64,000 bases of DNA from positions 47,813 to 111,812 of the forward strand of contig CANQXG010000003.1 of the NCBI GenBank assembly GCA_947627735.1. The letters run 5' to 3'. Positions 20,242-28,594 of the stretch are shown piece after piece. This stretch comes from an uncultured Oscillospiraceae bacterium. Lineage in GTDB: Bacteria; Bacillota; Clostridia; Oscillospirales; Oscillospiraceae. Under the pieces are notes generated by a model. It saw only the letters and a program-made list of their open reading frames with translations. It was not told the DNA's origin and did not search any database. Both the position numbers and the translations under genes were made by a program. Position 1 is the stretch's first letter. Each line of letters starts with the position of its first letter.

Positions 20242-20892
20242 TTGCCAAATGTCGTAGCGCTCAATATGGATCACCCTGCTGTTCAATATCTATGCAAGAG
20301 AGATAAGCGACTTGAAAAAGTCATCCGTATGGTCGGACCTATAACTTACATTTCGCATGATGAAGATATATATTCCTTCTTAGTACATGAGATCATCGAA
20401 CAAATGCTGTCTGTAAAAGCAGGCCAGAAAATATATCAAAGGCTTGAAGATATGTGCGATGGCAGTGTGACTCCCGAAAGAGTGGGCGCTCTTTCAGATG
20501 ATGAGATACGTAGGACAGGAACGTCCTCTTCAAAAGTCAGATGTATTCGTGGCGTCACCGAAGCTGTGTTGTGTGGAGATCTGGATTTCGACAAAATGCA
20601 TGTGATGCCTGACGAAGAAGTCATGCAATACCTTACTAAGTTTCATGGCATAGGCAAATGGACTGCAAAAATGTTTTTGATTTTTGTTCTCGATCGTCCG
20701 GATGTCCTTCCCGTTGAGGATGGCGCTTTTTTACAAACATATCGATGGGTATATAAAACGAACGACTGTAGCGAAGACGCAGTCTATAAAAAATGCAGGA
20801 AATGGAAGCCTTACTCTTCTATTGCATCACGTTTTTTCTATCGGGCATTAGATGCCGGCATGACGAAGAACGAATTTCACTTATTCAAATAA
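20242..20892 (+). CDS. HhH-GPD superfamily DNA glycosylase (AlkA-like)
   Basis: 216 residues. Starts at TTG, chosen because a strong AAAGGAGG lies 7 bases upstream and no better ATG exists. The helix-hairpin-helix FHGIGKWTAKM (about residues 133-143) is followed by LPVEDGAF, where the aspartate (about residue 160) matches the catalytic Asp of the HhH-GPD family (AlkA/Nth/MutY). There is no four-cysteine iron-sulfur loop, so it is AlkA-like rather than Nth/MutY-like. It removes a damaged or mispaired base in base-excision repair. It is the first gene of the AT-richer restriction-modification island, 24 bp upstream of the endonuclease. A link to repair of deaminated 5-methylcytosine is suggested by context only. 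Confidence 0.82.
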   Translation: MPNVVALNMDHPAVQYLCKRDKRLEKVIRMVGPITYISHDEDIYSFLVHEIIEQMLSVKAGQKIYQRLEDMCDGSVTPERVGALSDDEIRRTGTSSSKVRCIRGVTEAVLCGDLDFDKMHVMPDEEVMQYLTKFHGIGKWTAKMFLIFVLDRPDVLPVEDGAFLQTYRWVYKTNDCSEDAVYKKCRKWKPYSSIASRFFYRALDAGMTKNEFHLFK

Positions 20893-20916
20893 TAACTATA
20901 CAAAGGAATCTATATT

Positions 20917-22326
20917 ATGGCTCGAGAGAAAAGGCAGTGGAATGATCGCTTTTTAGCATACATGGATATGATCGTTAAGCACCCTAATTACCAAGGCCTC
21001 CCGATCGAAAAGAAGGCCGATGGATCATTGGCTTGGATAACCACGGCTAAAACCAAGATCGGAAAAAAGCGAATCGAGTGGTGCCTTAAAAAGGCAGACG
21101 AGTTAGGCTTTGAAAGACGTGCCGGGGTCTATGCCGATGTCATGCTAGCGATCCATCCGACTAAGTGGAAAGTTTGTCAAACATGTGGAAGAGAAATGTC
21201 CCTATATTACCATTATCCAAATGCAAACTTTGTTAAAGCATTGAATAGGGATTTTAAGCAGAAGTTCACAGACTGCGACCATATCTCCGATATATGGGAT
21301 ACATTGATCGAGTCGGGCGTAAAGGAAAATGTCCTTGCAGAATATCTTATAAGAAAAGGTGATCTTGCCTTAGAGCCTACGACGGCTACTAAGGATGAAA
21401 TCATAGACGCTCTCGAGCTTGTATGCCGTAAAGGAAATAAGAAGCTGCTGGGTCCTGGCGCGATGTCAAATTTTCCTGACCGTTATGATGGATTCCATAC
21501 ATATAACAGATGCTGCCGCCCTTCTCAAGACAAGGGACGCTCGAAGGAAAATCTCAAATCATATACGAAAGACCGACGTGCATACGAGTATTGGAGCGAC
21601 GGGAATATTCATGCCGCAAACCAGTTTATGGGAAGCGCCTTCTTTGCTGGGGTCTCCGCAGACCATATAGGACCGATATCTCTTGGTTTTATTCATGACC
21701 CGCGCTATCTCCAGCCAATGTCTGGTGGGGACAATTCCGCAAAGCGGGATCGGCTTCAGATAGAGGATATTGAGAAGATCATCGAAACATATAATAGAAC
21801 GGGCGTTTATCCCATGTCTTGGTACTCAAAGGATATATGGGAATTTATACTTTCAAGCTACAAAACCCACCCGGATTCTGTCGCCACCATTTACCGCGAC
21901 GCTCTCAAACAGAATATGGCGGACTTTATGTATATTCTGTGGAGGATACTCGAGGAGTGTCCCCGGTATGGTGAAGATTTCCTGGAGAAATGTCTGTTGT
22001 CCAAACATTACGAATGCTTTAATTATTCGTATAAATTTAATGCGAGAGGCGAGATCATCGACAGACGACCACGCCATTTTACTGACCGGAACCAAAATGA
22101 AACGGATCGCTATAAAAGGATAGCTATCGATTCTGCGTATGACTATAATGATAAGGACAATCGGAATATGGCCAGCGATTTGACGCCAGGAGAATCAAGT
22201 TCTCTATCAGGGCTGTGTCAAGATCTTAATACTGCGCACGATTATGATGCAGCCCATAAAGCCCTTGTATCACTTATTCAAAGCATTGAACGCAGGATCA
22301 TAACCAGCCTTCAAAAAGGCAAATGA
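20917..22326 (+). CDS. Type IIS restriction endonuclease, Alw26I/Eco31I/Esp3I family (HNH-type)
   Basis: 469 residues. The region SADHIGPISLGFIHDPRYLQ followed by GGDNSAKRDR (about residues 244-277) matches the HNH-like active site known for Eco31I (Asp-His plus downstream Asn). A CQTCGRE and a later Cys/His-containing stretch may be structural. Members cut outside asymmetric GTCTC-type sites; the exact site here cannot be read from sequence. The adjacent convergent gene is the matching dual methyltransferase, and the pair are separated by a shared terminator. AT-richer composition than the flanks indicates horizontal transfer. AAAGGA precedes the start. Confidence 0.85.
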   Translation: MAREKRQWNDRFLAYMDMIVKHPNYQGLPIEKKADGSLAWITTAKTKIGKKRIEWCLKKADELGFERRAGVYADVMLAIHPTKWKVCQTCGREMSLYYHYPNANFVKALNRDFKQKFTDCDHISDIWDTLIESGVKENVLAEYLIRKGDLALEPTTATKDEIIDALELVCRKGNKKLLGPGAMSNFPDRYDGFHTYNRCCRPSQDKGRSKENLKSYTKDRRAYEYWSDGNIHAANQFMGSAFFAGVSADHIGPISLGFIHDPRYLQPMSGGDNSAKRDRLQIEDIEKIIETYNRTGVYPMSWYSKDIWEFILSSYKTHPDSVATIYRDALKQNMADFMYILWRILEECPRYGEDFLEKCLLSKHYECFNYSYKFNARGEIIDRRPRHFTDRNQNETDRYKRIAIDSAYDYNDKDNRNMASDLTPGESSSLSGLCQDLNTAHDYDAAHKALVSLIQSIERRIITSLQKGK

Positions 22327-22351
22327 GCGGTAGTTTTTCTACCGCTCATTT
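22321..22351. terminator. Bidirectional terminator between endonuclease and methyltransferase genes
   Basis: AAATGAGCGGTAG / CTACCGCTCATTT, 13-bp perfect stem with a TTTTT loop. It ends in T- and A-rich tracts on both sides and serves the two convergent genes. Confidence 0.85.
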
Positions 22352-22353
22352 GT

Positions 22354-25300
22354 TCAAATAACAAGAGTCATCTGTCCGTTCTTATCGACGATCGTAGTTT
22401 CTTTCTCCGTCACTGCATTACTATTAGGAGTGCGCCCTTTTACATACTCATCATAAGTTTTTTCCCCTTTGAAAAACCTTAAAATGTCAGACTCCTCATA
22501 CGCGACATATTTTGCGGAATCTGAGCATTCTACTGCTTCAAGATCGCCTATCGTTTCCCGTGCCGTGACCTGCATCTGTTCTCCAACTGTTATTTCTTTG
22601 GGGTAAAGATCAGCGGGCATGATATCTAGATCTTTGCGTGTGCAAATAATAATGACCCTCTTTCTTTTCTGAGGAACGGCATAGTCATTTGCCATCAAAG
22701 ATCGTCCTTCCGTATTATATCCCAATTCGCCGAATAGCGTGTGTACCTCCCTATAAGTCTGCCCGCCGTGATAGCTTAACAGTCCCTCGACATTTTCAAA
22801 AACAATGACCTTGGGATCTACTCTTTTTACTATATCCGCAAAATCCCTGAATAACTGGTTCCTGGGATCATCGTCCGCTCGAAAACCGGCCAACGAAAAA
22901 CCTTGGCATGGAGGCCCTCCGCATATTATATCGGCGCCGCCTTCTTTCGCGGCCTTTTCGATGGCGTCCTTTACTTCATCTGTCGTAACATCTCCACACA
23001 ATACCGGGATCTCAGGATTGTTTATTTTTAGCGTAACACAGGCGCTCTCCTCAATGTCGTTGCTAAGCAAAGAGTTTATCCCTGCCGCCTTGAGACCCAC
23101 CGTCATACCGCCTGCGCCGCAAAACAAATCTATGGATCTAGAGCATCCGGTTTTTTCGCGTATCGATTTTCCGATCTGGTATGCCAAGACCGTGGGGACA
23201 GCATTACCCACCTGCTTCAAAAGCTGTGTCTTATTCCCAAAGAAATAGTAGTCATCCAAAAATGTCTGAAATCGCGCAGCCTCTCTGACCGAAATGACCC
23301 TTTCATGTACGGGATGTATATACGTTCCATTGCCTGGCCGGTTGAAGTAGGTCGTGATCGTATAACTCGGTTTATTATAGTCGATCCGACCATAAAGTGT
23401 CGTCCTGCCACCCGTTTGCGTAATTCGTTCCAGCCGTTTAGATTTTTTAACCGTTTCTTCAGGTATATCCTTCCAGCTTCCTCCTTGCGGAACGGCTTGG
23501 ATCATTTCAAGATCAAGATCACTGAGCTTGAAGGTCGTATGGTTAAGAATAAACCCTTTGTATAACGCCTGATACTTGCTCGTTATCCCTTTGGCGACTT
23601 TGATAGAGAATTTATCCAAGCCGTGTGTGAACGCAGATATTTTTTTGTTCTCTGCGAGGATATCCTGGGCGTCCGTGAAAGTGATACTCGGAATGATATA
23701 CTGAATATCCGCAAAAAACTTCGCGGCGACACCACTATCACCTATATCCGTCAACTTCTCTTCTTTGTCAGTATCCAAGCCATACGCTTTCTCGGCCAGT
23801 TTCTCTATTCTTTCGATCATTCCCTCATCTCTGTTTTTCAGGCATTCCTTCGCCAATATTGAAATATCCCTCAAATAGGGGGAGCCGACTGATATCGGGA
23901 AACAGTCTATCTCATAATTGTTGATATGATTGTTGCTGCTTGTGAGCTTAAAATACCAGTTGATTATCTTCGTGTTGAAAAGACCCAGTAACGTATAAAT
24001 GTCGATCCCATATTCATTTTTCAAAACGGCAATGAAATTGCACGAATTTCCAAGCACATAGTTCTCCGGCGCAAGAGCAAATGTTACCCTGCGCTCTTTG
24101 TGCATATTAGCAATTTGCTGACAAATTATCCTTTTTTGCTTAATATACTCTCTTTTCTTCGTCTCCTCGACAAACGCAGGCGTAACGTACGCATGTTCTC
24201 CGCTATCCAGCAACTGGTAATATCCAATGTTTCGACCTCGCAGCAGCGGGTATCCTGTGTCTACCGAAACGATCTGGGATCTGTTTTCTGTTAGATCCAG
24301 TTCTCCTCGGAGGTTTACTACAAAATCTAGATCCTTCACGACCGGAAATTTTCGCAGTTTCCGAAACACTTCATACTCTTGCTTGCTCACAGCGATTATC
24401 GCATTTCCAGTGTGCTCATTTAGTATGTCGTCTATATTTATCGATGCGGGATCATCAGGATCAGAGCAGTAATCCTTTATCACGTCTACAGCCGATGTTT
24501 TTTCACCTTTTTTTAGCAGCACCGCGCTTAGCGCTTGTTGTGCGTCAATATAGCCGCTCCCTTCACCTATCACCTTGACCGAGAGTAATTTTGTGTCGGT
24601 CAATATGTGCGTCCTTAATTTTTCGCAAGTCTTGTCTGATAATATTGATGCGGGGATAAGCAAACTTACATATGCTTGCTCTGATGCATAGCGATCGATG
24701 ATCTCCTCAACAAATAATTTATACAAGTTTAATACTCCACCGGTGGAATACTGAAATCTTTTCGATACGATCTTCGAAATAGAAGAGTATTTTCTCTGGT
24801 CGGTTACATATTCATCTTCGGAAGAATAGTGTCCTCTTTCCGCTTTCAGATTTTTGTATGGAGGATTTGTCGCCACTATATCAAACCCGTTTTTGCAGAT
24901 CTCGTGTGGAAAGACGCTCTCCAAAGGGATGTAGTCCAACTGTGGCGCGGTGACGTCTACCAGCAATCCTGAACCCATATGTGTTTCAAAATATGCATCA
25001 TCTAAATGAATGTTCCAGCACAGGGAAGCAAACTCAGTCAGGGACCCCTTGTATCCGTTTAATGCGTTCTTATTGATATCCGCCACATAAATGTTGTTCA
25101 AAAGAGAAACCGCGTCTTCTCCTGATATGCCGGCCTCGTTTACGGCCTTAAGATACGAAAAGACGAAGTTTCCCGCACCAACACACGGCTCAAGAAAAGT
25201 GTATTCAGAAAGTTTTTTCCTTCCTTTAAGCAAGTGACCCACCAGTTCTTTCATCATAACATCGGTGAGGTCAAGGTCGGTATAGTAACTTCCCGTCTGT

Positions 25301-25380
25301 TTTCTCTTTAACTCATCCATATCTGTTTCTATGGACCTGCTTTTTTCCCTTAATGAATCCCAAAACCCAGTATTCACCAT
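22354..25380 (-). CDS. Fused DNA methyltransferase: N6-adenine domain plus circularly permuted C5-cytosine domain
   Basis: 1008 residues from the ATG at 25380 (GAGGTG upstream; a GTG at 25389 is less likely). Residues ~1-480 form an N6-adenine methyltransferase: FLEPCVGAGNF (motif I, about residue 65) and NPPY (motif IV, about residue 172). Residues ~600-1008 carry C5-cytosine methyltransferase motifs in permuted order: a target-recognition-like segment, motif IX (RVISVREAARFQ, about 696) and motif X (QVGNAVP, about 723) come first. Then come motif I (DLFCGAGG, about 752), motif IV with the catalytic cysteine (GGPPCQGFS, about 822), motif VI (FENVEG, about 862) and motif VIII (QKRKRV, about 904). 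The family is known to methylate adenine on one strand and cytosine on the other of GTCTC-type asymmetric sites, so one protein could protect both strands. Confidence 0.9.
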   Translation of the reverse strand: MVNTGFWDSLREKSRSIETDMDELKRKQTGSYYTDLDLTDVMMKELVGHLLKGRKKLSEYTFLEPCVGAGNFVFSYLKAVNEAGISGEDAVSLLNNIYVADINKNALNGYKGSLTEFASLCWNIHLDDAYFETHMGSGLLVDVTAPQLDYIPLESVFPHEICKNGFDIVATNPPYKNLKAERGHYSSEDEYVTDQRKYSSISKIVSKRFQYSTGGVLNLYKLFVEEIIDRYASEQAYVSLLIPASILSDKTCEKLRTHILTDTKLLSVKVIGEGSGYIDAQQALSAVLLKKGEKTSAVDVIKDYCSDPDDPASINIDDILNEHTGNAIIAVSKQEYEVFRKLRKFPVVKDLDFVVNLRGELDLTENRSQIVSVDTGYPLLRGRNIGYYQLLDSGEHAYVTPAFVEETKKREYIKQKRIICQQIANMHKERRVTFALAPENYVLGNSCNFIAVLKNEYGIDIYTLLGLFNTKIINWYFKLTSSNNHINNYEIDCFPISVGSPYLRDISILAKECLKNRDEGMIERIEKLAEKAYGLDTDKEEKLTDIGDSGVAAKFFADIQYIIPSITFTDAQDILAENKKISAFTHGLDKFSIKVAKGITSKYQALYKGFILNHTTFKLSDLDLEMIQAVPQGGSWKDIPEETVKKSKRLERITQTGGRTTLYGRIDYNKPSYTITTYFNRPGNGTYIHPVHERVISVREAARFQTFLDDYYFFGNKTQLLKQVGNAVPTVLAYQIGKSIREKTGCSRSIDLFCGAGGMTVGLKAAGINSLLSNDIEESACVTLKINNPEIPVLCGDVTTDEVKDAIEKAAKEGGADIICGGPPCQGFSLAGFRADDDPRNQLFRDFADIVKRVDPKVIVFENVEGLLSYHGGQTYREVHTLFGELGYNTEGRSLMANDYAVPQKRKRVIIICTRKDLDIMPADLYPKEITVGEQMQVTARETIGDLEAVECSDSAKYVAYEESDILRFFKGEKTYDEYVKGRTPNSNAVTEKETTIVDKNGQMTLVI

Positions 25381-25456
25381 AAGGCGCACCTCATCTCATC
25401 ATTTGCCTATTCGGTTGCTTTGGAATTTTCATTTTCTCCAAAGCATACTGATCGTA

Positions 25457-25651
25457 TCAGTTTATTGCACTTTTCCCACTGGATACCCAACTATCCAATT
25501 CTGAACATTTGAATTTCCATTGCTTACCTATTTTGTGCGCAGGCATTTCTTTCCCTTTTCTGATCCAGTCACGGATCGTGCCGGGCTTGACCCCTAAGTA
25601 TTCCGCAGCGTCGTCTATGCTTATCCATTTATCGGTTCCGATCTCTGCCAT
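25457..25651 (-). CDS. Excisionase/MerR-type helix-turn-helix protein
   Basis: 64 residues, start MAEIGTDKWISID at 25651 with GGAGGCG upstream. DDAAEYLGVKPGTIRDWIRKG is a typical excisionase-family HTH, followed by IGKQWKFKCSELDSWV. It is the first gene of the methyltransferase transcription unit, 76 bp ahead of it. It may act as a controller protein timing methyltransferase and endonuclease expression, although it is not of the classical C-protein (Xre) type. Alternatively it is a remnant of the element that brought in the island. A short palindrome, ATACTGTATAC-like (about 25670-25680), lies just upstream. Confidence 0.75.
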   Translation of the reverse strand: MAEIGTDKWISIDDAAEYLGVKPGTIRDWIRKGKEMPAHKIGKQWKFKCSELDSWVSSGKSAIN

Positions 25652-25774
25652 ATCAGCGCCTCCGAACAAATACTGTATACCAAATCTATTCTATTGTAGC
25701 AGATTTCAATATGGTCTGCAACTGGTTTTCTGTTATTATCTATTATTTATTGCAATTTCTGAATCGCCAGCGCA

Positions 25775-25957
25775 TTGCTCCAGGCAGCGGGAAATGTTTA
25801 TCTAAGTCTTTTTCAGCGTTCTGCGCCGGCGAAGCCTTTCCCGTGGTCAGATCCCGCGGAGAAGCAGGAGGCCGCCATTGAGGCCGCGGCACAGGGCGTG
25901 CCGGATGCGCGCAGCAAGTATCCGGGGACAAGCTTCGTGGAGATGAACATCCGGTAG
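25775..25957 (+). pseudogene. Possible 3' remnant of a DNA methyltransferase gene
   Basis: GC-rich again, unlike the island to its left. The frame reads KPFPWSDPAEKQEAAIEAAAQ, then DARSKYPGTSFVEMN and a stop. This resembles the C-terminal tail of large class I DNA methyltransferases of the YeeA/MmeI type (usually AQ.ILDARA.YP..SLADLYDP), with nothing upstream. It may be what was left when the restriction island was acquired. The rest of 25958-26120 holds two weak hairpins (26011-26032, 26061-26086) and no gene. Confidence 0.3.
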
Positions 25958-26122
25958 CAATAATTTCCGCGAAATTAGGGAGGGGGGCAAGCGAACCAAG
26001 ACATACAAAAACCGCCCCAAAAGGAGCGGTTATAGATAGGACTACCAAAAATTAATATGATCGCACGGTCTGTGGTCGGCCGTGCGCCGTGCTTGTTCAA
26101 GGGTCGATTTACCACATACTTC

Positions 26123-26163
26123 TTGCCATCCGATTGGTAATGTGTTATACTGGTCATACCAGT
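26123..26163 (+). promoter_or_regulatory. Promoter of GntR regulator 1 with ACTGGTCATACCAGT operator
   Basis: TTGCCA (26123-26128), 17-bp spacer, TATACT (26146-26151). The 15-bp palindromic operator at 26149-26163 overlaps the -10, which fits autorepression by a FadR-type GntR protein. The same site recurs at 27014, 33618 and 33848. Confidence 0.75.
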
Positions 26164-26181
26164 TTTAAGTGAGGAACGACC

Positions 26182-26931
26182 ATGAACCGTGTTGACACAC
26201 CGTCGCTGAGCAGGGAGAGCCTGTTCCGCCCCGTAGAAACAAAGCGGGCAAGCGAGGCGATATTTGAGCAGATACGTGACCTGATCGCCAGGGGTGAACT
26301 CAAACCGGGCGACCGGCTCCCCAGCGAACGGAATATGATAGAGATGTTTCAGCGCAGCCGGCCCACCATCCGGGAGGCCCTGCGGATGCTGGAGCGGGCG
26401 GGATACATACGGACGGTCCCGGGCAGCAACGGCGCCGTGGTCCTGCCGCCCAACGACAAGAACCTGGAAAACTCCCTTGCGGACGCTCTAAGCATCGGGC
26501 ACATCTCTTTGGATCAGCTGGCGGAATACCGGACTGCCAGTGAGACGGTGACTGCCGGCTGGGCGGCGCTGCGGCGGACGGAGGATGACATCCAGGCCAT
26601 GGAGCGGCTCCTGGAGCGGATGGAGGGGAGCCTGGACGATTACGAGCAGTCCGTCAGCCTCGATCCGGACTTCCACGGACTCATCGCCCAGGCGGCGAAA
26701 AACACGGTGAGCGTCATCTTCAACCGGACCTTCAGCCGTCTGAACCAAGGTTATATGATCGGCCGCCTCGCGAAATTGGCCCCGGCGGAGCAGCTGGAGA
26801 TGACCCAGCGGGTCCACCAGATGCACGAGACCATTTTCAACGCGATCAAGCGGGGGGACGCGGAAGGGGCCAGCGCGGCCATGCGGCTGCATCTGATGGC
26901 ATTCCGGGAGGACCTCAGCCAGGATGCCTGA
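26182..26931 (+). CDS. FadR-type GntR transcriptional regulator (paralogue 1)
   Basis: 249 residues. GntR winged helix at residues ~20-90 (AIFEQIRDLIARGELKPGDRLPSE, RSRPTIREALRMLERAGYI), followed by an all-helical FCD ligand-binding domain (residues ~105-240). Likely metal ligands are D and H residues in SLDPDFHGLIAQ and QMHETIFNAI. FCD domains bind carboxylate-type ligands, here perhaps a hydroxy or fatty acid or its CoA ester. GAGGAAC precedes the ATG. The operator over its own promoter also occurs at the divergent 2-hydroxyacyl-CoA dehydratase locus, so it probably controls that pathway. A closely similar copy lies immediately downstream. Confidence 0.92.
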   Translation: MNRVDTPSLSRESLFRPVETKRASEAIFEQIRDLIARGELKPGDRLPSERNMIEMFQRSRPTIREALRMLERAGYIRTVPGSNGAVVLPPNDKNLENSLADALSIGHISLDQLAEYRTASETVTAGWAALRRTEDDIQAMERLLERMEGSLDDYEQSVSLDPDFHGLIAQAAKNTVSVIFNRTFSRLNQGYMIGRLAKLAPAEQLEMTQRVHQMHETIFNAIKRGDAEGASAAMRLHLMAFREDLSQDA

Positions 26932-26948
26932 TGAAAAACGCAGGAGAG

Positions 26949-26980
26949 CGGGACACGGCGTATGCCGTGTCCCGTTTTTT
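26949..26980 (+). terminator. Rho-independent terminator after GntR regulator 1
   Basis: CGGGACACGGC / GCCGTGTCCCG, 11-bp stem with a GTAT loop, followed by six T. Confidence 0.92.
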
Positions 26981-26987
26981 GCCCCAC

Positions 26988-27028
26988 TTGACGAAATGTG
27001 GTAAATATAGTATACTGGCCTTACCAGC
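26988..27028 (+). promoter_or_regulatory. Promoter of GntR regulator 2 with ACTGG...TACCAG operator
   Basis: TTGACG (26988-26993), 17-bp spacer, TATACT (27011-27016). The operator ACTGGCCTTACCAGC (27014-27028) overlaps the -10 exactly as at the first paralogue. Confidence 0.75.
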
Positions 27029-27048
27029 AATCTGAGAGGTGCGCAGCC

Positions 27049-27789
27049 ATGGCATCACATGACCAGGACAAGACCGAACCCGGCATTTTCCGCCCGGTGC
27101 AGACGAAGCGGGCCAGCGAGGCCATCTTTGAGCAGATCCGCGATCTGATCGTCGCCGAACAGCTCAAGCCCGGCGACCGGCTCCCCAGCGAGCGGCACAT
27201 GATCGAGATGTTTCAGCGCAGCCGACCCACCATCCGGGAGGCCCTGCGGATGCTGGAGCGGGCGGGATATATCCGCACCATCACCGGCTCCAGCGGGGCG
27301 GTGGTCCTGCCGCCCAACGACAAGAGCCTGGAAAATTCCCTCACCGACGCGCTGAGCACGGGTTACATCTCCCTGGAGGAACTGGCGGAGTACCGGGCGG
27401 CCAGCGAGGCGGTGACCGCCGGATGGGCGGCCCAGCGCCGGACGGAGGCCGACGTGGTGGCCATGGAGCGGCTGCTGGCGCAGATGGCGGAGTGCCTGGC
27501 GGACTATGAGCAGACGGCCCGGCTGGATCAGCAGTTTCACGGCCTTGTTGCCCAAGCCGCCAGGAACACGGTGAGCGTGGTGTTCAACAGCGCCTTCGGA
27601 AAGCTGAATCGCGGCTTTGTGACCCGCCGGATGGAGCGGATGTCGCAGGAGGAACAGATGGTGATGACGCGCCGCATCTTCCAGATGCACGAGACCATTT
27701 GCGGCGCCATCAAGGCCGGGGACGCGGAGGCGGCCAGCGCGGCCATGCGGGTGCACCTGGCCGCGTTTGGGGAGGACCTGGGGGCGTGA
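27049..27789 (+). CDS. FadR-type GntR transcriptional regulator (paralogue 2)
   Basis: 246 residues, start MASHDQDKTEPGIFRPVQ at 27049 (GAGAGGTG upstream). It is about three-quarters identical to the preceding regulator, with the DNA-binding region almost unchanged (RSRPTIREALRMLERAGYIRT) and more change in the FCD domain. The recognition helix being the same and the two promoters carrying the same operator suggest both proteins bind the same sites, with different ligands or affinities. It most likely arose by tandem duplication of gene plus promoter. A strong terminator follows. Confidence 0.92.
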   Translation: MASHDQDKTEPGIFRPVQTKRASEAIFEQIRDLIVAEQLKPGDRLPSERHMIEMFQRSRPTIREALRMLERAGYIRTITGSSGAVVLPPNDKSLENSLTDALSTGYISLEELAEYRAASEAVTAGWAAQRRTEADVVAMERLLAQMAECLADYEQTARLDQQFHGLVAQAARNTVSVVFNSAFGKLNRGFVTRRMERMSQEEQMVMTRRIFQMHETICGAIKAGDAEAASAAMRVHLAAFGEDLGA

Positions 27790-27794
27790 TATGG

Positions 27795-27830
27795 CCAAAA
27801 GGAGGCGACGTACAGGTCGGCTCCTTTTGG
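27795..27830 (+). terminator. Hairpin after GntR regulator 2, probable terminator
   Basis: CCAAAAGGAG (27795-27804) pairs with CTCCTTTTGG (27821-27830) around a 16-nt loop. There is no long U-tract after it. Confidence 0.55.
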
Positions 27831-27840
27831 AAATAATGTA

Positions 27841-27869
27841 TTGCAAAACGATATACAATATGGTATAAT
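27841..27869 (+). promoter_or_regulatory. Promoter of the toxin-antitoxin pair
   Basis: TTGCAA (27841-27846), 17-bp spacer, TATAAT (27864-27869) with extended -10 TGGTATAAT. Overlapping ATAC...GTAT half sites could be the RelB operator. Confidence 0.65.
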
Positions 27870-27896
27870 CCCATCGAAAGAAAGGTGGTGCATACC

Positions 27897-28199
27897 ATGG
27901 CGAACAAGACCGCGAATGTGCTGGCCCGGGTGGAGCCGGAGACGAAGCGCGAGGCTGAGGAGGTCATGCAGAAGCTGGGCATCTCCGCGTCCACGGTGAT
28001 CAATCTGCTCTACAACCAGATCATCCTTACCCAGAGCATCCCCTTCCCGCTGACGCTGCCCCGGGAGCCGAAGGCGCGGGACGAGATGACCGACGAGGCG
28101 TTTTCCGCCATGCTCCAGAAGGGCATGGACGATGTGCAGGCCGGGCGCACCAGACCAGCCGAAGAGGTGTTTGCAGATCTGCGTCGGGAGCTTTCGTGA
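27897..28199 (+). CDS. RelB/DinJ-family antitoxin
   Basis: 100 residues from MANKTANVLARVEPETKREAEE (AAAGGTGG upstream). The N-terminal ribbon-helix-helix (NVLARVEPETKREAEEVMQKLGISASTVINLLYNQI) with IPFPLTLP after it is diagnostic of the RelB/DinJ family. It binds DNA as a dimer and neutralises the toxin encoded directly downstream. Its stop codon abuts the start of the toxin frame, indicating coupled translation. Confidence 0.92.
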   Translation: MANKTANVLARVEPETKREAEEVMQKLGISASTVINLLYNQIILTQSIPFPLTLPREPKARDEMTDEAFSAMLQKGMDDVQAGRTRPAEEVFADLRRELS

Positions 28200-28516
28200 A
28201 TGGAGAGCTATGCCGTTGAGATGACCCGGCAGGCGGAGGAGCAGCTGTCGGAGATCGTGCAGTACATCTCCGTCACGCTGCGGTCGCCCCAGGCCGCCTT
28301 GAATACATTGGACGCGCTGGAGAAAGAGATCTTTCGGCCATGCCGTTCCGCTACCCCGCGATAGAAGATGACCCGGTAGGCGACCGAGGTATCCGCAGGA
28401 CACGGGCCAAGAACTTTAATATCTACTACCAGATAGATGAGGAGCAAAAGCGTGTCAGCGTCCTTGCTGTTTGTTATGCGCGGCGGGACCGGAAGCAGAT
28501 AATGGAAGAACTGTAA
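28200..28516 (+). pseudogene. RelE/ParE-family toxin, interrupted by one frameshift
   Basis: Begins MESYAVEMTRQAEEQLSEIV and reads to LEKEIF, then hits a stop in frame. The rest (AMPFRYPAIEDDP, GIRRTRAKNFNIYYQIDEE, VSVLAVCYARRDRKQIMEEL) is in another frame. One extra T in the run at 28332-28334 gives a continuous EIFSAMPFRYP and a 105-residue protein of normal family length, including the C-terminal YxRRD segment. Toxins of this family cleave mRNA at the ribosome (RelE) or target gyrase (ParE). Either the toxin has been inactivated while the antitoxin remains, or a base is missing from the assembly. Confidence 0.8.
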
Positions 28517-28536
28517 CAAGAACGCTGAATAATTCA

Positions 28537-28568
28537 CACACCGGCAGGGGCGGACCCCTGCCGGTGTG
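28537..28568. terminator. Bidirectional terminator between the toxin and the hydrolase gene
   Basis: CACACCGGCAGGGG / CCCCTGCCGGTGTG, 14-bp perfect stem with a CGGA loop, followed by CTTTTTG. It lies between convergent genes. Confidence 0.92.
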
Positions 28569-28594
28569 CTTTTTGAAAGGAGAAGAGGATCAGT

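Noticed and set aside
19380..25740. tRNA-Leu as the attachment site of an integrated element carrying the restriction genes
   Set aside because: No second copy of the tRNA 3' end is seen at the right side of the island, and no integrase lies next to it.
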